64,000 bases of DNA from Mucilaginibacter endophyticus (GTDB lineage: Bacteria > Bacteroidota > Bacteroidia > Sphingobacteriales > Sphingobacteriaceae): the NCBI RefSeq assembly GCF_003351025.1, contig NZ_QPCG01000006.1, positions 1-64,000 of the forward strand, read 5' to 3'. The translations under genes were made by a program, and so were the position numbers. Shown here one piece after another: positions 17,751 through 25,603 of this stretch; position 1 is the first letter of the stretch; each line of letters starts with the position of its first letter. The notes under the pieces were generated by a model. That model had not been told where the DNA came from and ran no database searches. It saw only the letters and a list, made by a program, of their open reading frames with translations.

Positions 17751-18479
17751 TTATTTTCCTTTGTTACCTTTTAAAATCTCATCCACCATACCAAATTCTT
17801 TGGCTTCTTCGGCAATCATCCAATAGTCACGGTCAGATGCATCCCAAACTTTTTGGTAAGGTGCACCGCTATGATCAGCAATGATCTGGTACAACTCTTT
17901 TTTCAATTTGGTTATCTCCTGGTAAGTGATCTCAATATCTGATTGCTGACCTTGCGCACCGCCTGATGGCTGGTGAATCATCACCCTTGCATGCGGCAAC
18001 GCAGCCCTTTTACCTTCGGTACCGGCTACTAACAATACTGCAGCCATTGAAGCAGCCATACCTGTACAGATGGTAGCCACGTCATTTGATATAAACTGCA
18101 TAGTATCATAGATACCTAAACCTGCATAAACCGAGCCACCTGGCGAGTTAATGTAGATCTGAATATCGCGTTTAGCATCAGCCGACTGTAAGAAAAGCAA
18201 CTGAGCCTGGATAATGTTTGCGATATTATCATAAATAGCATCGCCCAGGAAAATGATACGGTCCATCATTAAACGTGAAAACACGTCCATGGCCTGTACA
18301 TTAAGTTGACGCTCTTCAAGGATATATGGGGTCATGCCGGTTGGTACGGTAGTGATACCGCCTGTTGGCATATTACCTCTTTCAACACCTGCAATATATT
18401 TGTCTACATAAAGGCTGTTAATACGGTGATGCTTAACAGCATATTTTCTGAATTCGTTTTTATCGATATTACTGCTCAT
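17751..18479 (-). CDS. clpP: ATP-dependent Clp protease proteolytic subunit ClpP
   Basis: A 242-residue serine peptidase that forms the ClpP barrel in the cytoplasm. The catalytic triad is Ser144 (GMAASMAA), His169 (RVMIHQPSGG) and Asp218 (DRDYWM). The family signature NSPGGSVYAGLGIYDTMQ is intact. Compared with the E. coli protein it carries about 45 extra N-terminal residues (1-45, including several Lys and His), which could be a propeptide or a lineage extension. The ATG at 18479 fits the ORF start, but a start nearer residue 37 or 49 is possible. It is upstream of clpX and downstream of tig, the usual order, but a terminator and a repeat separate it from tig. Confidence 0.95.
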   Translation of the reverse strand: MSSNIDKNEFRKYAVKHHRINSLYVDKYIAGVERGNMPTGGITTVPTGMTPYILEERQLNVQAMDVFSRLMMDRIIFLGDAIYDNIANIIQAQLLFLQSADAKRDIQIYINSPGGSVYAGLGIYDTMQFISNDVATICTGMAASMAAVLLVAGTEGKRAALPHARVMIHQPSGGAQGQQSDIEITYQEITKLKKELYQIIADHSGAPYQKVWDASDRDYWMIAEEAKEFGMVDEILKGNKGK

Positions 18480-18734
18480 GGTTTTTGTTTGTTGTTCGTT
18501 AGGAAATGCGGGCGTCTTACCCGCGATAAATATAGTTTTTAGTTGAATAGATTTTTTGCAAGATAGTTTTTATTAAGTAATTTTTTAATGAGGGTACTTT
18601 TAAGTCAGAAGTTCGAAAGTCCGTAAGTCCGAAAGTTACAAAATACTAACACTTAGGGTTTATTTTACGACGATTTGCGCTACCATGCAGTTTTCTTCAA
18701 GATGTTAGTGACAACATTGTCGCAAATCTAAAAT

Positions 18735-18828
18735 CATGTCATTGCGAGCGAAGCGCGGCAATCGCACGGAAGCAAGACCGCCCTGTATGGCTACGAGATT
18801 GCTTCGTCGTTCCTCCTCGCAATGACAT
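18735..18828. repeat. REP-like palindromic element, GTCATTGCGAG family, copy 2
   Basis: The left arm CATGTCATTGCGAG and right arm CTCGCAATGACATG are nearly perfect complements and enclose GAAGC/GCTTCGTCG inner pairs. It belongs to the same family as the element at 4602-4686. Confidence 0.85.
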
Positions 18829-18844
18829 GGCAGAAATGCAAAAA

Positions 18845-18877
18845 CACCAAAAGCAACCTTGTGAGTTGCTTTTGGTG
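18845..18877 (-). terminator. Intrinsic terminator of tig
   Basis: A 13-bp perfect stem CACCAAAAGCAAC/GTTGCTTTTGGTG with a 7-base loop is followed on the minus strand by a T-rich run. It lies 45 bases after the trigger factor stop codon. Confidence 0.88.
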
Positions 18878-18922
18878 AATATATTATAAAACCTGCCCTA
18901 ACAAGGGCGGTTTAAAAACTGA

Positions 18923-20281
18923 TTACTGCCCTGCGGTAACCAATGCACTGAAATCAGTGTAAAGGATATCCTGCTTATCTAAAGTGATTACATTTTTGAT
19001 ATAGTCAAATACCTTCAATGCTTTTACCTCTTCAAATATTTTGTTAGCGTTGTCTTTGTTTTGCAGATACTGAACAGTGTACTGGCCTAACTGATCTTCA
19101 GGGATCGGGGTTGGGCTGTACATCCTGAACTGCTGATCTAAACGGATCTTAGCTAATTCAAACACATCTTCGTATTTAATTTCGATAGTGTTATCAGTAA
19201 TGATCTTGTTTTCGATCAAAGTCCATTTCAGGTTTTGAGCAAAATCATTGTAACCACCTTCTAATTCCTCGTCGCTTAACTTTTCGTTAGTTGCTTTTAA
19301 CCAACGTTTCAGGAACTCATCAGGAAGTGCAAAATCAACTTTAGCGATAGCTAATTTGTACATATCATCCTGCAATTTGCGGTCAGAATCCTGTACCATC
19401 ATGCTTTCAAGCTCTTCAGTGATTTTAGTCCTGAATTCCTCTTCGGTAGTTACTGTACCTTCACCAAATAATTTGTCAAAGAACTCCTGGTTAAGATCGC
19501 TTTCTTCTAAACGGTTAACGTTTTTAACGGTTAACTGGAAGTCGCCTCTTAAGTCAGCTGCGTCATCCTCTTCAATTTTTAATAAACCTGCAATTTTTGC
19601 TGCATCGTTATCAAAAGCTTTACGGATATCAAACGTAACAACGTCGCCTTTTTTCAAACCGATCAACGAAGCTTTGATAGCCTCATCTTTGATCTGATCT
19701 AAGCGTACAGACGCTGTATTGGTAATTCCATCCTCAAAAACACTACCATCAGCAGAAAGTTGAACCAAATCGCTGTAAAGAACGTCATCGTCTGCCGATA
19801 CGTCAGGATTTGTCATTTTGCCATAGCTGCGACGGATATTTTTGATACGTGAAGCCAATGTTTCGTCATCAATTTTGATAACGTATTGCGTTAATTTATC
19901 TGCTGATGAAAAGTCGATGCTAAACTCAGGAGCTAAGCCTAATTCATAGCTAAACTCAAAATTATCGGCAAAATCCCAGTTGTATTCTTTGTTATCATCA
20001 AGAGCGGGAAGCGGTTGACCTAATACGGCCAGTTTTTGCTCGTCGATGTAGTTATTTAAAGTATCTTGTAACAGGTTGTTGATCTCGTCAACAAGGATGC
20101 TTTTGCCATACATTTTTTTGATGTGCGCTGCAGGCACCATGCCCGGACGGAAACCAGGAAGTTTTGCTTTTTTAGCATTTTCCTTTATAGCTTTTTCAAC
20201 ACGTGGCTGATAATCTTCAGGGTTGATGTTAATTTTAACAACTGCGCTCAGGTCATTAATTTTTTCCTGTGTAATATTCAT
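18923..20281 (-). CDS. tig: Trigger factor, ribosome-associated chaperone and PPIase
   Basis: A 452-residue chaperone that docks at the ribosome exit tunnel. The N-terminal ribosome-binding domain (1-115) has GFRPGMVP at 43-50. This retains Phe44 and Arg45 of the E. coli FRK signature but has Pro at position 46. A divergent FKBP-like domain is at about 150-245, and the helical C-terminal chaperone domain follows to the end. Length is typical of Bacteroidota orthologues. The start is the ATG at 20281. A -7-like TACTTTTG lies about 76 bases upstream. The terminator at 18845-18877 ends the unit before clpP. Confidence 0.92.
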   Translation of the reverse strand: MNITQEKINDLSAVVKININPEDYQPRVEKAIKENAKKAKLPGFRPGMVPAAHIKKMYGKSILVDEINNLLQDTLNNYIDEQKLAVLGQPLPALDDNKEYNWDFADNFEFSYELGLAPEFSIDFSSADKLTQYVIKIDDETLASRIKNIRRSYGKMTNPDVSADDDVLYSDLVQLSADGSVFEDGITNTASVRLDQIKDEAIKASLIGLKKGDVVTFDIRKAFDNDAAKIAGLLKIEEDDAADLRGDFQLTVKNVNRLEESDLNQEFFDKLFGEGTVTTEEEFRTKITEELESMMVQDSDRKLQDDMYKLAIAKVDFALPDEFLKRWLKATNEKLSDEELEGGYNDFAQNLKWTLIENKIITDNTIEIKYEDVFELAKIRLDQQFRMYSPTPIPEDQLGQYTVQYLQNKDNANKIFEEVKALKVFDYIKNVITLDKQDILYTDFSALVTAGQ

Positions 20282-20748
20282 CTTTTACCGGGTATTTAAT
20301 TTAATCCTTTGAAATATAGCCTAAAACCTAATTGGTGCTATACAAAATTCGAGGCGCAAAAGTATGAATTTATTTTTAATTTGCTGTTGATTTTATATTG
20401 TTTTCGAGGAAAATGAAACTGCTTTTTAATAAATGTTTGCCAGGGATCCGCACAATAATCGCGCATAAATTTGTCTGAACCTGAATTAAACGAATTTTTA
20501 GAATTGATCGAAAATCAGCTTCAAACAGTCGCCAGGCATTCTGTTAAATTGTTTAATTGAATAAATTCAAGTTCGGACAATATTATGGGCGTTGCCTACG
20601 GCCCGGGCTTTACACTACAAGTCCTCGCCTTCTCAACCCGCAATACCAACCCTGGCTGTGGGCTTTCCGTTTCAATCCCTAACGCGGCCTACACTCTGGC
20701 CGTAACAGCGTTAAACCCAACTAACCTCTGATCTCCAACCTCTAATCT
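20282..20748. other. Long intergenic region with GC-rich repeat-like patch
   Basis: No gene is recognised in these 467 bases. The tig end is an AT-rich promoter region. At about 20584-20715 there is a GC-rich stretch containing GGGCGTTGCCTACGGCCCGG and AACGCGGCCTACACTCTGG, with related GCCTAC/GGCC words. It looks like a degenerate interspersed repeat rather than coding DNA. The last 40 bases are a pyrimidine-rich TCTAATCTC word repeat. Confidence 0.55.
20357..20364 (-). promoter_or_regulatory. -7 element for tig
   Basis: On the minus strand this reads TACTTTTG, an exact match to TAnnTTTG, followed by CGCC. No good -33 TTG was found at 19 bases, so confidence is moderate. Confidence 0.5.
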
Positions 20749-21732
20749 CTAATTCCTATTCCTTTCAAATTTTACTACGTGGTTACTAATAGGCTTTATT
20801 GTTTTTAAATAAGCATAAATCGCTTCCAAATCGGATGTTTTCATACCCGCATATTTCCACCAGGGCATAATGGTTTGAAAATCGCCGGGCTTTACCGGTG
20901 TGGGCTGTATTTTGCCATCGGCATACTGAGTAAAGCGGCTCACAAACTGCTCCTTAGTCCAACTGCCAATGCCAGTTTCTTTATCCGGCGTAATATTAGC
21001 CGAAAATACTTTGCTCCCTCCCGGCACCATGTAACCCTGCCCACCAGCAAAAGCCATTGCTTCGTTAAGCTGACCCTTGTTTGATTGTGTATGGCATTCT
21101 TTACAGGCCGCGGCGTTTAACAGGTAAGCACCATATTTAACTGTATCCTGCGGATCAGGAATATTACCTAATGTAGCCTTTTGAGGCATGGTATGCACAA
21201 TAATATTGAGCGGAAAATCAAGCTTGTGACCGGGGTAATTTTTACCTGTGGGCTTCAAAGTACGCATGTAGGCAATAATAGAATAAAGGTCTTCCCTATC
21301 CATCTTCGCGTAATATGGCCATGGCATTATCGGGAATATTGCCGAGCCATCTTTTTTAACACCGGTGGTCATGGCCCTGAAGAGCTCACCGTCGGTCCAG
21401 TTACTTAAATTCAAAGGGGTAATATTGGGCGAATAGACCGTACCAGGAAAACCTGCCGAAGCATCAAACTTTTCGCCCCCGGAGCCTAATATTGCCGAAT
21501 CTGAAGGGCCTGCAAATTTATCCCAGCTGCGCGCCGAGTGACAGTCCAGGCAAACGGTTACATTGTTTGCGAGGTATTTGCCGCGGGCAATCCGTTGCGG
21601 CGTAGCATCAACTTTAATGGCTTCGGGCTGCCCTACGTTGGGCAGCGCCAGCGTAATGTACGATACGCCGACAACGGCAATCAGGACAAGTACTATAACT
21701 GCATAGGCTGTCCATTTTAAAAACTTTTTCAT
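20749..21732 (-). CDS. Membrane-anchored dihaem cytochrome c
   Basis: A 327-residue electron-transfer protein. An N-terminal hydrophobic helix (about 8-30) anchors it, and the rest should face the periplasm. There are two haem-c attachment sites, CLDCH (61-65) and CKECH (210-214). Each is followed by a candidate axial Met in matching IMPWPYYAKM and IMPWWKYAGM segments, so the protein is an internal duplication of one cytochrome domain. The layout resembles cytochrome subunits of periplasmic dehydrogenases, but no dehydrogenase is nearby, so its partner is unknown. Confidence 0.88.
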   Translation of the reverse strand: MKKFLKWTAYAVIVLVLIAVVGVSYITLALPNVGQPEAIKVDATPQRIARGKYLANNVTVCLDCHSARSWDKFAGPSDSAILGSGGEKFDASAGFPGTVYSPNITPLNLSNWTDGELFRAMTTGVKKDGSAIFPIMPWPYYAKMDREDLYSIIAYMRTLKPTGKNYPGHKLDFPLNIIVHTMPQKATLGNIPDPQDTVKYGAYLLNAAACKECHTQSNKGQLNEAMAFAGGQGYMVPGGSKVFSANITPDKETGIGSWTKEQFVSRFTQYADGKIQPTPVKPGDFQTIMPWWKYAGMKTSDLEAIYAYLKTIKPISNHVVKFERNRN

Positions 21733-21761
21733 TTTTAATTAGTGATAGGAGGTTAATAAAT

Positions 21762-21799
21762 CAAAGGGGCCGCGAATTAGTTAGATCCCGGCCCCTTTG
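21762..21799 (-). terminator. Intrinsic terminator of the GIN lipoprotein gene
   Basis: An 11-bp perfect stem CAAAGGGGCCG/CGGCCCCTTTG lies 23 bases after the stop codon on the minus strand, followed by an AT-rich run that is not a perfect T tract. Confidence 0.7.
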
Positions 21800-21822
21800 T
21801 TATACTTTAATTATAAGGTCGA

Positions 21823-22545
21823 TCAGTCAACTTTTTTGATAGATGAGGCTCCCGATTTATCGTTATTCACTGTAGACGGAGAACCTTTATATTGAATTTC
21901 GGATGCGCCGCTGGTATGTACATTCAGCGTTTTAAGTACGTTGATCTTGCAATGGCCAATACCAGAAGTTTCGATATCGTAATCGCCCACAACAAAATCA
22001 AATGCCTCAATTTTACCGGCACCACTCAGGTCAATTTTATGAGATGCAGCCTGGCCTGTAAGTCTTACTTCTGTAGCGCCACTGCCTTCTGTTGATACAT
22101 TTGCCGCGTTAAGATCAAGGGTTATCTTGGTAGCGCCTGAAAGATCAAGCTTAAAATCTTTAGCGTTCAGCTTACCGTCCGAGTTAACTTCAACTGCTCC
22201 CGCAGCCTGGATTTCTTCGAGGTTTTTTACGCCGATATTGATCACCATATCTCCGGGATCACAGAAATTCTTTTTTGATTTGATATGTAGTGTGCCGCTT
22301 TCAACCGATGTCGAAATGTATTTGATCAGGTTATCGTCGGCTTTAATGTCGATGGTTAATGAGCTGTCCTGTTTCAGATGTACTTTAAACGCGCCTGAAA
22401 TTTCAACTTTTTTAAAATCTTCGGCTTTGCGTTTTTCGGTAGTTTGGTTTCCCGAACCGTGTACGCACCTGTAGTTACATGATGATAATATGGCTGTAGA
22501 TATAAATGCGCCTGCTATAGTGAAGGTAGAAAGGTAATTTTTCAT
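21823..22545 (-). CDS. DUF2807 (GIN domain) lipoprotein
   Basis: A 240-residue lipoprotein: the signal segment ends LSSC (Cys23), so it should be lipidated and placed in the envelope. The remainder is a head GIN domain (DUF2807), seen as short beta repeats with alternating Gly/Ala/Ser and Asp/Lys, for example VEISGAFKVHLKQDSSL and LDLSGATKITLDLNAANV. This is a right-handed beta-helix-like surface domain of unknown function. Two related GIN proteins lie nearby at 22662 and 28253. All three carry a TGTAAC...CGTC promoter-like pair upstream. Confidence 0.88.
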   Translation of the reverse strand: MKNYLSTFTIAGAFISTAILSSCNYRCVHGSGNQTTEKRKAEDFKKVEISGAFKVHLKQDSSLTIDIKADDNLIKYISTSVESGTLHIKSKKNFCDPGDMVINIGVKNLEEIQAAGAVEVNSDGKLNAKDFKLDLSGATKITLDLNAANVSTEGSGATEVRLTGQAASHKIDLSGAGKIEAFDFVVGDYDIETSGIGHCKINVLKTLNVHTSGASEIQYKGSPSTVNNDKSGASSIKKVD

Positions 22546-22555
22546 AGTTTGGTTG

Positions 22556-22586
22556 TTATGACGCCGAATGGCGGTTTAGTGTTACA
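22556..22586 (-). promoter_or_regulatory. ECF-sigma-like promoter of the GIN lipoprotein gene
   Basis: On the minus strand TGTAAC (22581-22586) and CGTCATAA (22556-22563) are separated by 17 bases. This resembles the pair in front of the two GIN paralogues, with one base more spacing. The -10 ends only 10 bases before the ATG, so the leader would be very short. Confidence 0.5.
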
Positions 22587-22594
22587 TCAAAATT

Positions 22595-22628
22595 AAAAAA
22601 AGCTACCACATTTTAGGTGATAGCTTTT
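22595..22628 (-). terminator. Intrinsic terminator of GIN paralogue 1
   Basis: On the minus strand AAAAGCTATCACC and GGTAGCTTTTTTT form a stem with one bulge, ending in T7. It lies 33 bases past the stop of the gene at 22662. Confidence 0.8.
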
Positions 22629-22661
22629 GAATATATGATGGACTTTTGCAAAAGTAAGGTA

Positions 22662-23270
22662 TTAAAGGCCTGCAAACTCGTTTTCAACGGTGTATTTAGC
22701 AGGAGCGTTGGTTACTTTATCGGTGAAGCTTACTGCGGCAAATGCATTGTTGTTTACAAATGATTCTTTGGTGTGGTTCAGGGTGTAAACATCGGCAGTA
22801 CCGGTAAACTCGGCTTTAGCTTTATCATTAACATTTACGGTTGCAGCGTAAGCTTCAACATTTAATTTAGCAGATGCATTGTTGTAAAGGTTAACGTTCA
22901 AATCAAGAGCGGCAAGCTTTCCGAATGATTTAACTTCGGCATTATCATAAGCATCGATAGCTTTAAGGTCATTGGCAGTTACCCAAACTACCAGTTTTTC
23001 GTTTTTATATGAGGTGATGCGTAAGGTACCGTTGTTGTTTTGTACAAGCGCGCTTTCTGAATAATATTTGTTATAAACTTTAACATTTTCGTTTTCGCCG
23101 GCTGATACATATACTTCAACGTTACCGCGAACTTCGATCTTGTTGATCTTGCTTACGTTGTTTAAAACTACGGCTGCGCCGTTATCTATTTTGGTTGCGG
23201 CGTTGGCTGCGGTTGTTACTCCAAGTGCTAAAACTAAAGAGGTTGCGATTGTTAATATTGTAGTTTTCAT
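22662..23270 (-). CDS. DUF2807-like (GIN) exported protein, paralogue 1
   Basis: A 202-residue exported protein with a Sec signal peptide at about 1-23 (MKTTILTIATSLVLALGV...). It is followed by repetitive beta strands such as INKIEVRGNVEVYVSAGENENVKVYN and LRITSYKNEKLVVWVTANDLKAIDAYDNAEVKSFG. It is clearly homologous along its whole length to the protein encoded at 28253-28852. I place the start at 23270, since the upstream in-frame codons are not signal-like. Function is unknown; it is probably periplasmic or on the surface. An ECF-like promoter at 23328-23356 and a terminator at 22595 frame it as a single-gene unit. Confidence 0.85.
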   Translation of the reverse strand: MKTTILTIATSLVLALGVTTAANAATKIDNGAAVVLNNVSKINKIEVRGNVEVYVSAGENENVKVYNKYYSESALVQNNNGTLRITSYKNEKLVVWVTANDLKAIDAYDNAEVKSFGKLAALDLNVNLYNNASAKLNVEAYAATVNVNDKAKAEFTGTADVYTLNHTKESFVNNNAFAAVSFTDKVTNAPAKYTVENEFAGL

Positions 23271-23327
23271 GATGATTAATATTTTGATTGTCAATTATTT
23301 GTGTTCCTATTTCATTTAATACACTCA

Positions 23328-23356
23328 TAAGACGCCCCCATTTTTAAAACGTTACA
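23328..23356 (-). promoter_or_regulatory. ECF-sigma-like promoter of GIN paralogue 1
   Basis: On the minus strand TGTAACG (23350-23356), a 15-base spacer and CGTCTTA (23328-23334). The same two boxes with identical spacing precede the paralogue at 28253-28852. Confidence 0.65.
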
Positions 23357-23497
23357 GGGGTTTCGGGCAAATTAGATGTACAGCAGGTTTTAGTCGGCGA
23401 ACAGCGGATTTATATCGGTGAAAAGCGGAAGAATTTTAGATTTTAAATGTGCAGATTTCAGATGTGCAGACGGAAGTAGGGATTACAGATGTGAAGA

Positions 23498-23587
23498 TTT
23501 CAAATGTGCAGATGTAATTTGTCGATAAAAAACAAAAGCGTTATTGAACAATAACGCTTTTGATGATAACAGATTAATCTGCAGATA
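23498..23587. repeat. 90-bp direct repeat with hairpin, unit 1
   Basis: This unit begins TTTCAAATGTGCAGATG, contains the stem CAAAAGCGTTATTG/CAATAACGCTTTTG with a 2-base AA loop, and ends ATTAATCTGCAGATA. It is about 95 percent identical to the unit at 23735-23824. Confidence 0.9.
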
Positions 23588-23607
23588 GGATTATACGCTG
23601 ATATGCT

Positions 23608-23732
23608 GACCGAAGTCAGAGACTTCGGTCGACTATGCCTGTAGTTTGTAACTACAGCGTATTTCATTGTAGCAGCCTGTAGTTACAAACTACAGGCATA
23701 GCAAATTCGAAGTCGGAGGCTTCGAATAGCGA
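23608..23732. repeat. Cluster of short palindromes between the 90-bp repeats
   Basis: Three palindromes follow each other: GACCGAAG...CTTCGGTC, an opposing pair of CTATGCCTGTAGTT arms, and ATTCGAAGTCGGAGGCTTCGA. Related forms recur at 23829-23855 and 43416-43484, so this is a dispersed family. Confidence 0.8.
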
Positions 23733-23734
23733 TG

Positions 23735-23824
23735 TTTCAAATGTGCAGATGTGATTTGTCGATAAAAAACCAAAGCGTTATTGAACAATAACGCTTTGGA
23801 TGATAACAGATTAATCTACAGATA
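23735..23824. repeat. 90-bp direct repeat with hairpin, unit 2
   Basis: The stem here is CCAAAGCGTTATTG/CAATAACGCTTTGG. Relative to unit 1 the second base pair has changed from A-T to C-G on both sides, so pairing is preserved. Confidence 0.9.
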
Positions 23825-23890
23825 TTGGAAATTCGAAGTCAGAGGCTTCGAATAGCAGTTAGTATTAGAATCATATTAACGCTAAAAGAA

Positions 23891-24355
23891 TCACCCCTTG
23901 CTTACATCTTTTAAATATTGGTTCAGCTTTTCGATATTTTGCTTTAAGCCTTCATCTGCTTTAAATGTTTTTACCACCTGTACAAACTGCTCATGCGATT
24001 CAAAAAGCATATGCCAGCTCAAAAATGTTTGTTCGCCTTGTTCTTCAAACTCAATGGTAGCAACAAACTTCGGACTGCTCACATGCTCGTACACTATCTT
24101 TTTAAGCGGAACAATTTCCTTAAACACACTTTTGTTCTTATAATCGGTGCCATCGGGGCCATGCATCACCAGGTCCCACTCCCCTCCCGGTTTAATTTCC
24201 ATTTTACTGATGGTATTGGTAAAGCCGTTAGGCCCCCACCATTGGGCAATATGTTCGGGCTGGGTCCATACTTCCCATACCAGCTCAACCGGGGCATCTA
24301 AGGTTCGTGTTAAGCGTAATTCGCGATCGGTGGTGTTACTTTGATTGTTTTCCAT
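23891..24355 (-). CDS. SRPBCC (AHA1/START-like) domain protein
   Basis: A 154-residue protein of the SRPBCC helix-grip fold, in the branch related to the Hsp90 activator Aha1. Signature segments are TRTLDAPVELVWEVWTQPEHIAQWWGP near the N-terminus, MEIKPGGEWDLVMHGPDGTDY in the middle and FLSWHMLFES later. It should bind a hydrophobic ligand, but none is known. The start at 24355 (MENNQ) is preferred; an ATG at 24364 in the same frame is also possible. Either way it overlaps the 3' end of the upstream arsR-type gene, so the two are translationally coupled. ArsR-SRPBCC pairs are widespread. Confidence 0.87.
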   Translation of the reverse strand: MENNQSNTTDRELRLTRTLDAPVELVWEVWTQPEHIAQWWGPNGFTNTISKMEIKPGGEWDLVMHGPDGTDYKNKSVFKEIVPLKKIVYEHVSSPKFVATIEFEEQGEQTFLSWHMLFESHEQFVQVVKTFKADEGLKQNIEKLNQYLKDVSKG

Positions 24356-24677
24356 TTCTCTCATTTTTTAGTTGTACTACATATTTCTCAAGGCTATCTA
24401 ATTTACTTTCCCAATGCTGGCGGTATTGATCAACCCAGGCCGAAATTTCGCTAAGCTGATCAAGCCGGGCCTCGCAGATCCGGTCGCGTCCCTGCTGTTT
24501 AACATTAATCAAACCGCAATCGGCCAGGATCTGGATATGTAAGGATATGGCCTGCCGTGTAACATCAAAGTTTGCGGCTATGGTGTTTACATTGTGGGGC
24601 TGGGTGGCAATCATATTAATAATGGCTCTTCGGGTAGGGTCGGCAATCGCCTGGTAAACGTCTCTTCTGGCTTTCAT
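24336..24677 (-). CDS. ArsR-family winged-helix repressor
   Basis: A 113-residue DNA-binding protein of the ArsR/SmtB fold. The segment IADPTRRAIINMIATQPHNVNTIAANFDVTRQAISLHIQILADCGLI shows the helix-turn-helix and wing, and no metal-binding ELCVCDL motif is present. The start at 24677 (MKARRDVYQ) is chosen because the upstream in-frame codons are in fact an operator-like repeat. It overlaps the SRPBCC gene and two 16-bp palindromes sit directly in front of its start, which argues for autorepression. Regulators of this subfamily paired with SRPBCC proteins usually do not sense metals. Confidence 0.88.
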   Translation of the reverse strand: MKARRDVYQAIADPTRRAIINMIATQPHNVNTIAANFDVTRQAISLHIQILADCGLINVKQQGRDRICEARLDQLSEISAWVDQYRQHWESKLDSLEKYVVQLKNERNGKQSK

Positions 24678-24683
24678 AATTAA

Positions 24684-24725
24684 GCAAGCATTTGCTTGCA
24701 AATATAAATGCAAGCATTTACTTGC
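24684..24725 (-). promoter_or_regulatory. Twin ArsR operator-like palindromes
   Basis: GCAAGCATTTGCTTGC at 24684-24699 is a perfect 16-bp palindrome, and GCAAGCATTTACTTGC at 24710-24725 is a one-mismatch copy. Their centres are 26 bases apart. They lie 7-48 bases upstream of the arsR-type start. Confidence 0.8.
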
Positions 24726-24822
24726 GCAAGTGTTTTGAAAAAATATTCCAACGGAAAACAAAAAACGCCGCTACCCTATTAAAGGCAACGACGCTCCAGA
24801 AAACAATTGAGGTCAATTCAAT

Positions 24823-25566
24823 TTACCATGGAAGTTCTTCACCAAGGTGAATAAACCTGCCGTTAGGGCCATCTTCACCAATAAGCGATAGTTCAACGCT
24901 GGTTTTGGCACCATCAGGAACGCTCATAGGTGCGTGCTCAACACTACCCAATTCTGTTTGTACCCAACCCGGATGTGCCGAGTTTACTTTGATTTTGGTA
25001 CCTTTTAATTCATCCGCCAAAAGAACAGTAAACACATTCAGGGCCGCTTTTGATGCCGAATATGATAGACGTTTGAAATCAGCTATCGGGCTGCCTTCAG
25101 TAGCATGTATAGTTATTGAACCCAATATGCTCGACAGATTGACTATGCGACCAGCCTCACTCTTTTTAAGCAAAGGGAGCAGTTCATTTGTGAGGTATAC
25201 AATGCTGAACAGGTTGGTATTAAAGATATATTCAAATTCATCGGCAGTTGTGGCAACGGTCTTTTTAACAAAAAGATCATCATCTTTAGGGCCAACACCG
25301 GCATTATTTACCAGGATATCCAGTTTGCCAAATTTGTTTTCGATGTAGGCGGCAACCGCTTTTCTTTCATCGTCATTGGTAACATCCAGTTGAACGCCAT
25401 ATGCTTCAATTCCCTGTTGGGTTAACTGAACCGCGGTTTCTTCAGCTGCGCTCAGTTTACGTGCGGCCACTATTACGGCCACGCCTTTTTCGCCTAATTG
25501 TTTAGCGGTTTCAAAACCTATCCCACGATTTGCGCCTGTTATTAAGGCTATTTTCTTAGTTGACAT
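24823..25566 (-). CDS. Short-chain dehydrogenase/reductase
   Basis: A 247-residue classical SDR. The cofactor motif is GANRGIGFE (TGxxxGxG form), NNAG is at about 88-91, and the catalytic Ser and YSASK (Tyr-x-x-x-Lys) are present. The Arg after the first Gly favours NADPH. The sequence resembles carbonyl-reductase-like SDRs acting on small carbonyls, but the substrate is unknown. It is the second gene of an operon with the SDR at 25604, with a gap of 37 bases, and so is probably controlled by the TetR regulator at 26598. Confidence 0.88.
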   Translation of the reverse strand: MSTKKIALITGANRGIGFETAKQLGEKGVAVIVAARKLSAAEETAVQLTQQGIEAYGVQLDVTNDDERKAVAAYIENKFGKLDILVNNAGVGPKDDDLFVKKTVATTADEFEYIFNTNLFSIVYLTNELLPLLKKSEAGRIVNLSSILGSITIHATEGSPIADFKRLSYSASKAALNVFTVLLADELKGTKIKVNSAHPGWVQTELGSVEHAPMSVPDGAKTSVELSLIGEDGPNGRFIHLGEELPW

Positions 25567-25603
25567 GATGTTTCTTATTTAATGTTGAGTGAATTTTGTT
25601 TGA

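Larger units (their letters stand above)
18480..18922. other. Intergenic region between clpP and tig
   Basis: No gene is seen in these 443 bases. From clpP outwards it holds a probable promoter stretch for clpP, a one-armed low-complexity patch AGTCCGTAAGTCCGAAAG near 18617-18635, a REP-like palindrome and the terminator of tig. This suggests clpP is transcribed separately from tig. Confidence 0.7.
23271..23890. other. Repeat-rich intergenic region
   Basis: No gene is seen in these 620 bases. It contains the GIN promoter, a run of degenerate CAGATGTGCAGA words (about 23440-23515), two 90-bp direct repeats each with a 14-bp hairpin, and between and after them a cluster of short palindromes of the CGAAGTCAGAGGCTTCG and TGTAGTTACAAACTACA types. 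Confidence 0.8.

Noticed and set aside
20584..20748. Possible insertion-sequence remnant in the GC-rich patch
   Set aside because: No transposase-like codons, clear terminal repeats or target duplication were found.
23498..23824. Possible CRISPR-like array
   Set aside because: There are only two repeats of 90 bp with a palindrome-rich spacer and no cas genes.
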